A stretch of DNA of 64,000 bases from Methylomarinum sp965277025 (GTDB lineage Bacteria > Pseudomonadota > Gammaproteobacteria > Methylococcales > Methylomonadaceae): assembly GCA_965277025.1 (NCBI GenBank), contig OZ255706.1, forward strand, positions 1,798,001 through 1,862,000, given 5' to 3'. Below the pieces are notes generated by a model that saw only the letters and a program-made list of their open reading frames with translations, ran no database searches and had not been told where the DNA came from. The position numbers and the translations under genes are program-made. Positions 51,212 to 60,720 of this stretch are shown here, piece after piece; the stretch's first letter is position 1; each line of letters opens with the position of its first letter.

Positions 51212-51584
51212 AGGATTTTCATTGCTGGAGATTCTGGTCGCTTTCAGCATTATGGCGGTCGCTTTAGGGATTGTGTTGACAATTTTTTCTCAAGGGGTCA
51301 AAAACGCAGGTCTTTCTGAAGACTATAATATCGCCGCGCAACTGGCCGAATCCCTGCTGGCGCAGACCGGAGTGGAAACCAGACTGGAGCTGGGGCGTAG
51401 CGAGGGAGAGGTATTGGATAAATATCATTGGGCAATCACGATTGACGAATGGGGGGAGGATGAGGCATTGGATTCATCGCCCGAATTGCTGCGCGTCAGA
51501 GTGCTTGTGCAATGGGGCGAGGAGGGCAGGCAGGTGATGTTGACGCAAATAAAGCCCCACTTTTCCAATGAAGAACGCTTATAA
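51198..51584 (+). CDS. gspI: Minor pseudopilin GspI
   Basis: 128 residues from MGRNKG/FSLLEILVAFSIMAVALGIVLTIF. The start overlaps gspH by 14 bases; an ATG at 51177 is less likely. The conserved tip-complex segment ending RVLVQWGEEGRQVMLTQIK is present. Confidence 0.87.
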   Translation: MGRNKGFSLLEILVAFSIMAVALGIVLTIFSQGVKNAGLSEDYNIAAQLAESLLAQTGVETRLELGRSEGEVLDKYHWAITIDEWGEDEALDSSPELLRVRVLVQWGEEGRQVMLTQIKPHFSNEERL

Positions 51585-52212
51585 AGTCCGGCGGGGAGGG
51601 CATGGTTTTACCTTGCTGGAAGTTTTGTTGGCCATGGCGCTGTTGAGTATTATCATGGTGCTGCTGTTCGCTGCTCTGGCGACCAGTGCAAAAAGCTGGA
51701 ATCTGGGTGAACACAAAATTGTCCAGGTCAATGAGAAGGCTCTCGCCTACGGTTTTTTAAAACACTACTTGGCCGCCGCCAGGCCGCTGGTGTCTGGCGC
51801 CTCATCCAGCATCGCTTTTCAAGGTGACGGGCAGTCACTGGAATTTGTCGCCAATGGGCCGTTAAGCGCTGGTTTCAACGGCTTGCAAACATTTAATTTG
51901 TCGCAGCGCTCATCAGATGAGGGTGGTGAAATAATCGTTACCTTAAAACCCTATCCGCTCGCCGGGGAAGATCCCGGCGAAGCAGACATTGAAGAGCAGG
52001 TCCTGCTGTCGCAGGTCGATACCTTCAAAATTGAGTATTTTGATCGGGATGAAGGGGGTTGGGTGGGGCAATGGTCAGAAAGAGAGGTGCTACCCGCATT
52101 GGTGAAAATCAGCATCGGTTTGTTGGACCAGAGTGACTGGCCGCCGATGATCATCGCCATGAAACTGGCAGGTGCGGGGGCTGATTTAACCCTGCCTGCC
52201 TTGGGATTATGA
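51568..52212 (+). CDS. gspJ: Minor pseudopilin GspJ
   Basis: 214 residues; peptidase site RRGGHG/FTLLEVLLAMALLSIIMVLLFAALATS. The GspJ core (SIAFQGDGQSLEFVANGP, FKIEYFDRDEGGWVGQW) follows. Overlaps gspI by 17 bases and gspK by 4. Confidence 0.87.
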   Translation: MKNAYKVRRGGHGFTLLEVLLAMALLSIIMVLLFAALATSAKSWNLGEHKIVQVNEKALAYGFLKHYLAAARPLVSGASSSIAFQGDGQSLEFVANGPLSAGFNGLQTFNLSQRSSDEGGEIIVTLKPYPLAGEDPGEADIEEQVLLSQVDTFKIEYFDRDEGGWVGQWSEREVLPALVKISIGLLDQSDWPPMIIAMKLAGAGADLTLPALGL

Positions 52213-53159
52213 ACAAAAATGCCGGCGTGGCGCTGGTTATCGTTATCTGGGTGTTGAGTCTTTTGACCTTGATGGCCGCCAGTTTCGCACTGACGATTAG
52301 ACGGGAAACTGCGGTGACCACCAATGTCCGCGATAGCGCTATCGCCGAAACCTTGGCGGAAAGCGGCGTCAATGTGGCGCAGAAAATGTTGTTGAAAAAT
52401 AAAGCGGATGAAAAATGGTGGCCGGATGGCGCTATTTATCAATTTAAACTGGACAATGCGCAGATTCGGGTCAAAATACTGGCGGAAAGCGGTAAAATCA
52501 GCCTTAATGGCGCGGACGAAGCCTTGTTGATGAAGGTGCTGGCGCATACCGGCCTTGATGCGGAGAAGCAAGCGGCCATAGTTGGCGCAATACTGGACTG
52601 GCGCGATGGCGATAATCTGGTGCGCATCAATGGCGCGGAAAAAGAACAGTATCTTCAGGCTGGACTCAGCTATGGCCCCGCCAACCGCCCGTTTGAAACC
52701 CTGGAGGAATTACAACGCGTTTTAGGGATGAACATGCAGCTTTATCAACAATTGAAACCCCTGTTAACGGTGTATCACGCGTCATCGGCGGTCGATTTAG
52801 AGATGGCGGATAAAGCGGTGCTGGAGATTATGTCAGGATTGGACGAGACGAGCATACTGAATTATATAAAACAACGCATCAGTCATCATCGGCAAGGCCT
52901 GCCAGTCCCCGATTTGCCGACCGGGCAGAGTGCTGCCGGTTCGGCTGCCGGAAACAGCAATAATGCGGTTTATCAGGTCATCTCGCAAGTAAGTACCGAA
53001 ACCGGTCTGAAAGCGGCTTACTCGGCGGTGATACAGAAAAATCAATCGCCCAATAAACCTTTTCGCTGGTTGGCGTGGCAAAGGCTTTATGACTATTCAT
53101 CATTTTTTGAGCCGGAAATGGATGAATGGATTATCGAGTCCTGTTGTCTTGCGCAGTGA
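52209..53159 (+). CDS. gspK: Minor pseudopilin GspK
   Basis: 316 residues. N-terminus MNKNAG/VALVIVIWVLSLLTLMAASFALTIRRE lacks the usual Glu5, as GspK does. The helical tip-domain motifs follow: DEALLMKVLAHTGLD, AILDWRDGDNLVRINGAEKEQYL, PFETLEELQRVLGM. Caps the pseudopilus with GspI and GspJ. Confidence 0.9.
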   Translation: MNKNAGVALVIVIWVLSLLTLMAASFALTIRRETAVTTNVRDSAIAETLAESGVNVAQKMLLKNKADEKWWPDGAIYQFKLDNAQIRVKILAESGKISLNGADEALLMKVLAHTGLDAEKQAAIVGAILDWRDGDNLVRINGAEKEQYLQAGLSYGPANRPFETLEELQRVLGMNMQLYQQLKPLLTVYHASSAVDLEMADKAVLEIMSGLDETSILNYIKQRISHHRQGLPVPDLPTGQSAAGSAAGNSNNAVYQVISQVSTETGLKAAYSAVIQKNQSPNKPFRWLAWQRLYDYSSFFEPEMDEWIIESCCLAQ

Positions 53160-53176
53160 ACCCCAATGTGACGCCC

Positions 53177-54265
53177 ATGAACCTGAATAAAGAAATCCAG
53201 TTAAATCCAAAAGCTTTTTTCCGCTGGTGGGGAGAAGGGTTGATGGCGTGGTTGTCGGATAAACTGTGGGATTGGCTGTTTGACCGGGCTGAAGATGTGG
53301 TGTTGAAAATGGACACGGATCAATTACGGGTTTATCAGCATCGAGCCGGACAGGAATCATTGTTGGCGGCCATTGCGTTAAGCGATCTGGACGACGAATA
53401 CGCCAAATTGTTGCAGCGATATCCGCAGCTGGAAAAAGGGCGTTTTATCTTGCATCTGAACAATCAGCAAGCCATCCAGAAGATTATCGTGCTGCCGTCA
53501 GCGGTCAAGGACAATCTGACGCAAGTGTTGCGCTATGAACTGGATAAATACACCCCCTTCAGCGCCGAACAGGTTTATTTAAGCACCCAGGTTCTCAGTC
53601 AGCCGGGAGATGAACAACTGAAGGTTTTACTGGTTTTAACGCCACGGGAGACGCTGGATGCATTGATGTCTAAACTCGCTGCTACCCGTATCCAGCTTGA
53701 CCGGGTTGAACATGAAAACAAGTTGGTGCAAAAAGTCGACTATAATTTATTGCCTGAAGAAAAGCAGCGACACAAAAACCGTTTGGTGCGAATGTTGGCG
53801 TTATCGCTTGTCATTTTATCTGGATTATTTTTGATTGGGCTGTTGGTCATGCCGGTTATCACCGGCAAAAATCAGGTCGATGAAATAAGACAGAAGATAA
53901 GGGCATTAGGCCTAGAAACTGAACAAGTGCAGCAACAGCAACTGGCTATGGATCGTTTGCTGGAACAAAGCGAACAAATTGTTTCGCTGAAACAGACGCA
54001 ACCTTTTTTAAATGAAATTTTAAATGAACTGACGCGCTTGTTGCCGGACAATACCTGGTTAAGGCATTTTAAATTTCAACAGGGTAAAATTCAGATTCAA
54101 GGCCAGTCTTCTGCTGCATCCAGTTTGATTGAAGTGCTGGAATCTTCGCCATTGTTTGAAAATGTCCGCTTTATTTCACCTCTGACACAGGATAAACGCA
54201 CCGGACAGGAACGCTTCCGCATCAGTGCGGAGGTGGTTGGCAAGGATGAAAATAATGGCAAATAA
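53177..54265 (+). CDS. gspL: GspL-like protein with PilN-type membrane segment
   Basis: 362 residues from MNLNKEIQLNPKAFF (an ATG at 53126 inside gspK is possible). The N-terminal part is an actin-like GspL/PilM-type cytoplasmic region (LPSAVKDNLTQVLRYELDKYTPFSAEQVYL), then one helix (LVRMLALSLVILSGLFLIGLLVMPVI) and a PilN-like coiled coil and ferredoxin-like domain (LNELTRLLPDNTWLRHFKFQQGKIQIQGQSS). It would link GspE to the membrane. Confidence 0.82.
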   Translation: MNLNKEIQLNPKAFFRWWGEGLMAWLSDKLWDWLFDRAEDVVLKMDTDQLRVYQHRAGQESLLAAIALSDLDDEYAKLLQRYPQLEKGRFILHLNNQQAIQKIIVLPSAVKDNLTQVLRYELDKYTPFSAEQVYLSTQVLSQPGDEQLKVLLVLTPRETLDALMSKLAATRIQLDRVEHENKLVQKVDYNLLPEEKQRHKNRLVRMLALSLVILSGLFLIGLLVMPVITGKNQVDEIRQKIRALGLETEQVQQQQLAMDRLLEQSEQIVSLKQTQPFLNEILNELTRLLPDNTWLRHFKFQQGKIQIQGQSSAASSLIEVLESSPLFENVRFISPLTQDKRTGQERFRISAEVVGKDENNGK

Positions 54266-54839
54266 AGAAAACAAACGACAGCAGTGGCTGGCGCTGGGGT
54301 TGCTGATTTTTATACTGCTCTTGTTAACGGTTGTATTGTTTGTTCCATTGATTTCTCAAGGGCTTGATTATCAGGAACAAAAACAGGAACTGTTATTTAG
54401 GTTGCGCCGCATGCAACAAATCGCCGCCAATAAAGAACGCGTCGCCGAACAGGCCGAGCGCTTGCAGCGGCAATTTAACCAGCAGCATTTTTTCAGCCAG
54501 CATGAAACAACCGCCCTGGCGTCAGCTGAATTACAGAAGTTTATTAAAAACACCATTACCGATGCGGGCGGGCAACTGACCAGCACACAAGTGATGCCGA
54601 TCCGTGAGACCGATGGCTTGACCGGGATCATGGTCAAGGTCAGAATGACCGGGGATATCGCCGTGCTGCGCGAAGTGTTGCATCAGATTGAAACGTCCAA
54701 ACCGGTAAAATTGATCCGCCAATTGGAAATTCGTCATGTCAGAGGAAAAAGGAATCGAAAAACCCGCAAGATCGAGCCGAGTAATGAACTGAATGTCAAT
54801 TTTCAGGTGGTCGCATTCATGAGGCAAGATGATGTTTAA
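54255..54839 (+). CDS. gspM: GspM-like protein (PilO-type)
   Basis: 194 residues from MANKENKRQQWLALG, overlapping gspL by 11 bases. One N-terminal helix (WLALGLLIFILLLLTVVLFVPLI), a coiled coil (YQEQKQELLFRLRRMQQIAANKERVAEQAERLQ), and a PilO/GspM-type ferredoxin-like domain ending SNELNVNFQVVAFMRQ. Fits the GspM subtype b group. Confidence 0.8.
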   Translation: MANKENKRQQWLALGLLIFILLLLTVVLFVPLISQGLDYQEQKQELLFRLRRMQQIAANKERVAEQAERLQRQFNQQHFFSQHETTALASAELQKFIKNTITDAGGQLTSTQVMPIRETDGLTGIMVKVRMTGDIAVLREVLHQIETSKPVKLIRQLEIRHVRGKRNRKTRKIEPSNELNVNFQVVAFMRQDDV

Positions 54840-55416
54840 TCCGCTGATTAAAATCTTGTTGGTGGGCTGCGCTCTTCTCGGGTTATTGCTGCTACTGGAA
54901 TGGTTCTGGTTGACCCGGCCTGACCAGGGTCAAGCACGGTTGAATAAGACGGCGACGCTGGAAAATATTCAGCTGCCGCAATTGGATTTTAGCGAACAGA
55001 CGCTGGATCGCAATCAGCAAATGGTGAGCCGGCCATTGTTCATAAAAGGGCGGCGTCCCATCGAAGACGCGCAAAATGATGAAATGCCCGAATCATCAGC
55101 GGATAACGATGAGTTTTTACTGATGGGGGTCTATCAGGTCGATGATAAACCGATGGCATTGATCAAAGATAAAACACAGCAAGTCCCCTATCTTAAAAAA
55201 ACCGAAGGCGAGACGATTGCCGGCTGGGAGATCAAACAAATCCTGCCTGACCGGATCGTTGTCGAGCGCTCAGGGAGTGAAAAAATCGTCGCGCTGAGAA
55301 AACCCAAACCTAAAACCGCCAGAATTCGTTCAAGACTTCCTAACCCGAATATTTCATCAGCCCCCGAAAAATATTCCCAAGCTGCAGACGAAACCCAACA
55401 ATATCGGCAATATTGA
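54829..55416 (+). CDS. gspC: GspC/GspN-like protein with homology-region domain
   Basis: 195 residues: N-terminal helix (IKILLVGCALLGLLLLLEWFWL), a linker, and an HR-type domain (FLLMGVYQVDDKPMALIKDKTQQVPYLKKTEGETIAGWEIKQILPDRIVVERSGSEKIVAL). GspC couples the inner platform to secretin GspD. No PDZ domain follows, so it is the short form. Its stop is followed within about 100 bp by an IS1380-type transposase on the other strand; whether the last residues are native is unclear. Confidence 0.78.
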   Translation: MMFNPLIKILLVGCALLGLLLLLEWFWLTRPDQGQARLNKTATLENIQLPQLDFSEQTLDRNQQMVSRPLFIKGRRPIEDAQNDEMPESSADNDEFLLMGVYQVDDKPMALIKDKTQQVPYLKKTEGETIAGWEIKQILPDRIVVERSGSEKIVALRKPKPKTARIRSRLPNPNISSAPEKYSQAADETQQYRQY

Positions 55417-55521
55417 TAAATTGAAGGTTAAAGTAGTCATTTAACCGATTATTCCATTTTTCAGGCACACTTCCCCTTACCCCATTATTTATAGCGTGCC
55501 GGGAACAGCACTGTTTCAGCA

Positions 55522-56857
55522 CTATTCCGGACAAAGGCGTTGGCTGATGGTTTGGAATAATGATTGATAAGGATAATAACTTGAGAATAGCAGTCGAATA
55601 CGGCGTGTATTACGGATAACGACTGCACCGATTTTAAATAGTTTCAAGCGAATAGTGGCACACGTTGCGTGTGCCAGTTCCGTCTGTTGCAATGCGATTT
55701 TGCGAAGGGCATTGATGAGCGTATAGGCCATTGTCGATAGCATCAGTCGAAACTGATTGGGCCACCACAAGCTGCAACTGGTGCGATCTGCGAATAGATC
55801 CAATTGCTGTTCCTTGATGCGATTTTCCATATCTCCCCGCGCGCAATAAACCTTTTCATACAGGGCTTGCGCATCTCCCGGCAGATTAGTCACGATATAA
55901 CGTGGGTTACTGCCCTGACTCATGTATTCAGCTTTCAGAATAACCCGGCGTTTGCGTGTCCAGGTTTTGGCTTGATACTGGAAATCGGTAAATAAGCGTT
56001 GTGTTTTTTGTTCTGTTTGATATTGCCGTTTGGCCTGTTCAATCCAGGATTGGCTTAACCGTTGCATGCGTTGGTTTTTAGCCAGACCCACAATATAGTT
56101 TATACCATGTCGCTCACACCAGTTCAGCATCTTATGGCGGCAAAACCCACCATCTCCCCGGAAGGTAATGGACACATCAGGCCAGGCCTGACGTAATCGC
56201 TTCACCAGTAAAGCCAGAATCGCCCGGCTGTGTCTGGCGCCATCAATATTACCGGGCCGCAGATAACTCACCAGACACTGGTGTCCACAAAAAACATACA
56301 ACGGTAAAAAGCAATAATGCCGATAATAGCCGTGAAAAAAACGCCTCTCCTGTTCACCATGAACCGGATCATCGGTGGCATCAAAATCTAAAATCAACGA
56401 TTCGGGTGGTTTTTCATAAGAGGCAATGAATTGGTTCAACAGCTCTTCATGAATGGACCACATTAATCGTCTATCTGCAGATTGCTCGAATCGACACAAT
56501 GTAGAAGGACTTCCCAAGGCCAAATCCTTTTCTACCGCAGTCTGAAAAGCAATATCGTTTCTGAGCGTTTCATGATCATTCAAATCATCATACACAAGCC
56601 AAGCCATAAACCCTTTGTCGGAGCAGATCAACCAACTGATGCTGAACTCGATTGGGACCTCGAAAATCATGCATCTTTTCAGCAATACGTTCAGTTAACC
56701 CTACTCGTTGATCAACCGCTCTTAACAACATGACACCGCCATCGCTCGTTATGGCTCCTCCACTAAATTGAGCTTCAATTTTACGACGCTTAAAAGAAGG
56801 AAATTCTATCTGTGTTGGGGTACAATCTGGCATGGGCAAGTTCTTGTTAAATTCCAT
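55522..56857 (-). pseudogene. IS1380-family transposase, frameshifted
   Basis: The N-terminal frame MEFNKNLPMPDCTPTQIEFPSFKRRKIEAQFSGGAITSDGGVMLLRAVDQRVGLTERIAEKMHDFRG... runs to VYGLACV and stops. The rest (YDDLNDHETLRNDIAFQTAVEKDLALGSPSTLCRFEQ... to the end) is in another frame. A 2-base loss near 56593, within VYGLAC/YDDLNDH, explains it. DDE acids are in LILDFDATDDP, TFRGDGGFCR and CARGDMENRIKEQQLDLFADRTS. Element ends could not be fixed. It lies between gspC and gspD in antisense orientation. Confidence 0.85.
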
Positions 56858-56883
56858 AACCAACTGAATTTTAACAAAATCAA

Positions 56884-58105
56884 CTCTGTACATGACAAAA
56901 ATTAACTTATGACAAATGAGTCTCATGTATTCCAGTGACAAAAGGTATGGGTTGCAAAAGAGCAATCACTTTTCTAATCATCCTTTTTGGTTGAGATAAG
57001 ACATTAAACAACGTTGAGCGGATACAATCTAATCCATATCGAAACAGGCTTTGCGCGAGCCGCTGATGTGTTTTGGTTTTTATTGGTAACTCGCAATCAT
57101 GTTTCCATTCGCCTGCTTTATGTGACCAACAGAAAGCAATAACGGGAAGTACTAACAATTTTTTGATCCGAAGATAACCGACTACACGCGTTTCCTCAAG
57201 TTTGAATCCCCGTCCTTTTAAACAGCCGAAAAGCGTTTCGATTTCCCAACGCAAGCCATAAATTTTAATCGCATCAGGGTTCAAATGCTGACAGACGATG
57301 ATTAATAACTCACCATCACTCAGCCGTAACCCACTGAGATAAATTGAACAATTTCCCAAATAGCGCGCTGTTGAGAGGTGTCGTGTGCTACCCGGCTTAA
57401 GCCCATAAAACAAACGCTCTACGCGTATTCGCTGGCCTTGGGCATTGGTTGTCCTGGCGTTGTTGCGAATACAGATATAAAAGGGAATCTCTTGCTCAAA
57501 CAACCAGCCCATCCATTCGTCTCCAATAAACTCCCGATCAGCCAAAAGACCTTTGATGTGATGTCGGCCAAACTGCGCAATAAAGCGTTTCATCAGCGCT
57601 ATACGTTCCTTCGTATTAGAGTTGCCCCGCTTGTTTAAAGGCAACCAATACACCGGAATGGCGGCACCCCGATAAACCACGGCAAGCACCAGCAGATTAA
57701 TATTGGTTTTACCCCACTTCCAATTCGTCCTGTCTAACGTCAGATAGTAATCCTGATCAGTGAAACCAAACAGTTTCATGATGAAATGAGCGACTTCATT
57801 GTAATCCAGCCAATGGTCACTGAAAAATCGTTGCATCCGTCGATATCGTGAGGAAATTTTTGCCCGACGGGGAAAGAATACGGCGATCTGGGCCAGATTG
57901 ACCGTGCTAACTGCCATCAAAGCAATTAACATACCCACAAAACAAACGATTCTTGCCTTGTTCCATTGAAAGTGCTCAGTTAATATGACGGTCAGCTCGT
58001 TGATTTGTAATGTCCCGTTATTCATATTCGCTAAAACAAAATGCGGTATTTAATTACATTTCAACGAGCTACGCCAGCTTTTAATATTTTTTGTCATGTA
58101 CAGAG
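56884..58105 (-). mobile_element. IS4-type element copy 4 (1222 bp)
   Basis: 18-bp perfect ends CTCTGTACATGACAAAAA with 9-bp duplication CAAAATCAA (56875-56883, 58106-58114). It is inserted just upstream of the IS1380-type transposase start, so it probably landed within that older element. Together they put about 2.8 kb between gspC and gspD. Confidence 0.95.
56907..58025 (-). CDS. IS4-type transposase, copy 4
   Basis: 372 residues, intact, with LTLDRTNWKWG, LLADREFIGDEW and YGLRWEIETLFGCLKGRGF. Small differences from the other copies (FPRRAKI, EQEIPFYICIRNNAR). Confidence 0.93.
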   Translation of the reverse strand: MNNGTLQINELTVILTEHFQWNKARIVCFVGMLIALMAVSTVNLAQIAVFFPRRAKISSRYRRMQRFFSDHWLDYNEVAHFIMKLFGFTDQDYYLTLDRTNWKWGKTNINLLVLAVVYRGAAIPVYWLPLNKRGNSNTKERIALMKRFIAQFGRHHIKGLLADREFIGDEWMGWLFEQEIPFYICIRNNARTTNAQGQRIRVERLFYGLKPGSTRHLSTARYLGNCSIYLSGLRLSDGELLIIVCQHLNPDAIKIYGLRWEIETLFGCLKGRGFKLEETRVVGYLRIKKLLVLPVIAFCWSHKAGEWKHDCELPIKTKTHQRLAQSLFRYGLDCIRSTLFNVLSQPKRMIRKVIALLQPIPFVTGIHETHLS

Positions 58106-58209
58106 CAAAATCAAAAGAACTTGCCCGTTTTTTTATGAAATATCCGGGCTAAACCCAAGCGACCGCCGCGCACCCCACGAAGAGCCGTCCAGAAAAAAAC
58201 TAAAAGTTT

Positions 58210-60342
58210 ATGAAAACCATCCATGCTTTTTTCGTTATTATTTTATTGTTGCCGGGCTGTGAATTGCTGGGGCCTGAGTTGCATCATAAAATTCCGTTGC
58301 AAGCAGTCAAGGCCGGTGCAAAGGCTGAACAAGCGCCAGCAGAACCCGATCCATTCAAAGTCTTGCAGAATACGCCGGATGATCTGGCGCAGCGGAATAC
58401 GCTCAAAGCAGAACTATACCCTGGAAGCGGCCGGTTCTTTGCTTCTCGAGCGCAGTCAGGCGCAAGCAATCAAACGAAGAAAGGCGGCGAAAAGTTTAAT
58501 CTGAATTTTGACGATGCCGATTTGGGGGAGGTGTGCAAGGTTATCCTCGGGGATATTCTGCATGAAAATTATCTGCTCAGTCCCAAAGTTGCGGGAGCTG
58601 TGACCCTGCAAACTTCCACACCGCTGACACGTTCCGAATTGTTGCCGACGCTGGAAATGTTGCTGCAGGTGAATAATGCGGTGTTGACCTTTCAGGATGG
58701 CGTCTATCAGATTCAGCCCCAGGCGGAGGCCTTGGGGAACAGCGCATTTATCGCATTCAATGCCTTCAACAATAAAATTCCGGCAGGCTTTCAGATTCGG
58801 GTCATTCCGGTCAGAAACGTGGCGGCCGGAGAACTGGCCGAGATCATCAAACCCTTATTGCAGGATAAAACCATCCTCAACGTCAATGGTGAGCGCAATA
58901 TCATTTTGGCGGCCGGTAGTGGTAACGAGCTGGAACGCGTCATGGAAATGGTCAGAAGTTTCGATGTCGACACCCTCAGAGGCCGCTCTTTTGGGCTTTT
59001 TCCCTTGCGCAGCGTCGATGCGGAAAAAATGATCAGCGAGCTGGAACAGGTTTTCAATCTTCAGGAAGGACAGCATTTTATCCAGTTTATCCCCATCGAG
59101 CGACTGAATGCGATTTTGGCAATTACCCGGCAACCCCGGAAATTACATCAGATAAAAGGCTGGATCATGCGCCTGGATCGGGCCAACGTCACCTCCGGCG
59201 GTGGCGTGAATGTTTACCGGGTGCAACATGTCGATGCGGTTAAACTGGCAGAAACCCTGAACGAGATTTTCAGTCAGACAGCCGCCAATAATCGCGCCGC
59301 CAGTATCGCGGCCGGTCGTAAAACCATCCAGATTACCAATAAACAGAAAAAGACGGGGCAAGCCAGGAAACCAAAAAACCTGTCCTTGAGTAATCTGGGA
59401 GAAGTCAAGGTTATCGCCGATGAACCCAATAACTCGCTGATTATAGTCGCCACCGCCCAGGATTATGCGGTGGTGCAACGCATAATCAAGCGTTTGGACG
59501 TGATGCCGTTGCAAGTGCTGATCGATGCCACTATCGTTGAAGTCACCCTGAGTGACAAACTTAAATATGGCATCAAATGGTTTTTACAGCATCAGAATGC
59601 GGGTGACAATGCGGCCAGCTCTGGTGGTTTTGATTTAGCCAAAGCAGCGTCAAATCTGGCTGTGGGCGCGGCGACCGGGGGATTTGGCTATGCATTCGTC
59701 AGTAATTCCGGTGATATTCGCGCGGTGTTGGAAGCCAATGCCAGCGATAACAAAACCAATGTTATTTCGGCACCCTCCCTGATGGTTCTGAATAACCATG
59801 AGGCCTCGATTCATGTGGGTAAACAGGTACCCATTTTGTCATCGCAATCGACCAATACCAGTTCAGCCAATAGTAACGGGACAGTCGTCACTAATACTAT
59901 CCAGATGCGTGATACCGGCATCACATTGAATATCAAACCCCGAGTCAACGCCAATGGCCTGGTAATTATGGAAATTGACCAGAAGGCCGATGATGTGTTG
60001 ACTACCACGACTGGCGGTATTAATTCGCCCTCATTTCAGCAACGGCAAATCAAAAGCTCGGTGGCGGTGCAAAGTGGCCAGACCATCGTTTTAGGCGGGT
60101 TGATCAGCGAAAAAAATACCCATGATAAAAATGGCGTCCCCTGGTTTTATAAACTGCCACTCATTGGCCCCTTGTTTGGTGAAACGACCAAAAACAAGGA
60201 GCGCACTGAACTGGTCATCCTGATTACCCCACGGGTGGTCAGGGACCGGCAAAACGCTCGGTTGATCACCAACGAATTCCAGCGCAAACTGACCGGGATT
60301 TATACCGAACCTGTGGAACCGGCCGTTAGCGAAAATCCATAA
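58210..60342 (+). CDS. gspD: Type II secretion secretin GspD, lipoprotein type
   Basis: 710 residues. It begins MKTIHAFFVIILLLPGCELLG: a lipoprotein signal with lipobox LPGC, so the secretin is probably lipidated. N0-N3 domains follow (FNLNFDDADLGEVCKVILGDIL; FQIRVIPVRNVAAGELAEIIKPLL; VNVYRVQHVDAVKLAETLNEIF; VKVIADEPNNSLIIVATAQDYAVVQRIIKRLDVMPLQVLIDATIVEV). The C-domain has VISAPSLMVLNNHEASIHVGKQVPI and VAVQSGQTIVLGGLI...LPLIGPLFG...ERTELVILITPRVV. Lipidated secretins such as HxcQ reach the outer membrane without a pilotin. It is cut off from the operon by two nested ISs. Confidence 0.93.
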   Translation: MKTIHAFFVIILLLPGCELLGPELHHKIPLQAVKAGAKAEQAPAEPDPFKVLQNTPDDLAQRNTLKAELYPGSGRFFASRAQSGASNQTKKGGEKFNLNFDDADLGEVCKVILGDILHENYLLSPKVAGAVTLQTSTPLTRSELLPTLEMLLQVNNAVLTFQDGVYQIQPQAEALGNSAFIAFNAFNNKIPAGFQIRVIPVRNVAAGELAEIIKPLLQDKTILNVNGERNIILAAGSGNELERVMEMVRSFDVDTLRGRSFGLFPLRSVDAEKMISELEQVFNLQEGQHFIQFIPIERLNAILAITRQPRKLHQIKGWIMRLDRANVTSGGGVNVYRVQHVDAVKLAETLNEIFSQTAANNRAASIAAGRKTIQITNKQKKTGQARKPKNLSLSNLGEVKVIADEPNNSLIIVATAQDYAVVQRIIKRLDVMPLQVLIDATIVEVTLSDKLKYGIKWFLQHQNAGDNAASSGGFDLAKAASNLAVGAATGGFGYAFVSNSGDIRAVLEANASDNKTNVISAPSLMVLNNHEASIHVGKQVPILSSQSTNTSSANSNGTVVTNTIQMRDTGITLNIKPRVNANGLVIMEIDQKADDVLTTTTGGINSPSFQQRQIKSSVAVQSGQTIVLGGLISEKNTHDKNGVPWFYKLPLIGPLFGETTKNKERTELVILITPRVVRDRQNARLITNEFQRKLTGIYTEPVEPAVSENP

Positions 60343-60360
60343 CCATACAGACAGGAGGAC

Positions 60361-60720
60361 ATGATGGCGTTGTCAAAAGCAGAACAACTGGTCGCCGATG
60401 CCCGGCGCTACAAAGAAGATCGTGAAAAAGGTTACCGTGAACGGGCGCTGAAATTATTCCCGTGGATTTGCGGCCGCTGTGGCCGTGAGTTTAGCCATAA
60501 AAACCTGTCGGAACTGACCGTCCATCATAAAGACCACAATCACGACAACAATCCGTTGGATGGCAGTAACTGGGAGCTGTTATGCCTGTACTGTCATGAT
60601 AATGAACACCAGCGCTATGAAGAGCAGGTCCGTTATGGCGGCGGCAGCGCAGGACAAGAAAATGAAGGGCCGGAAGCCACTTTCAACCCCTTCGCCAATC
60701 TCAAGGACATGTTGAAATAA
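60361..60720 (+). CDS. yajD: YajD-like HNH nuclease
   Basis: 119 residues. HNH motif: FPWICGRCGREFSHKNLSELTVHHKDHNHDNNPLDGSNWELLCLYCHDNEHQR, with two CxxC zinc pairs and the His-His/Asn/His catalytic set. It matches YajD-type proteins in size and layout. Their target is not known. The second codon is also ATG. AGGAGG precedes it, and it ends directly before tag. Confidence 0.85.
   Translation: MMALSKAEQLVADARRYKEDREKGYRERALKLFPWICGRCGREFSHKNLSELTVHHKDHNHDNNPLDGSNWELLCLYCHDNEHQRYEEQVRYGGGSAGQENEGPEATFNPFANLKDMLK

Noticed and set aside
55417..58209. Exact ends of the IS1380-type element
   Set aside because: I could not match inverted ends or a target duplication around 55420-55520 and 58115-58209, so only the transposase pseudogene is annotated.
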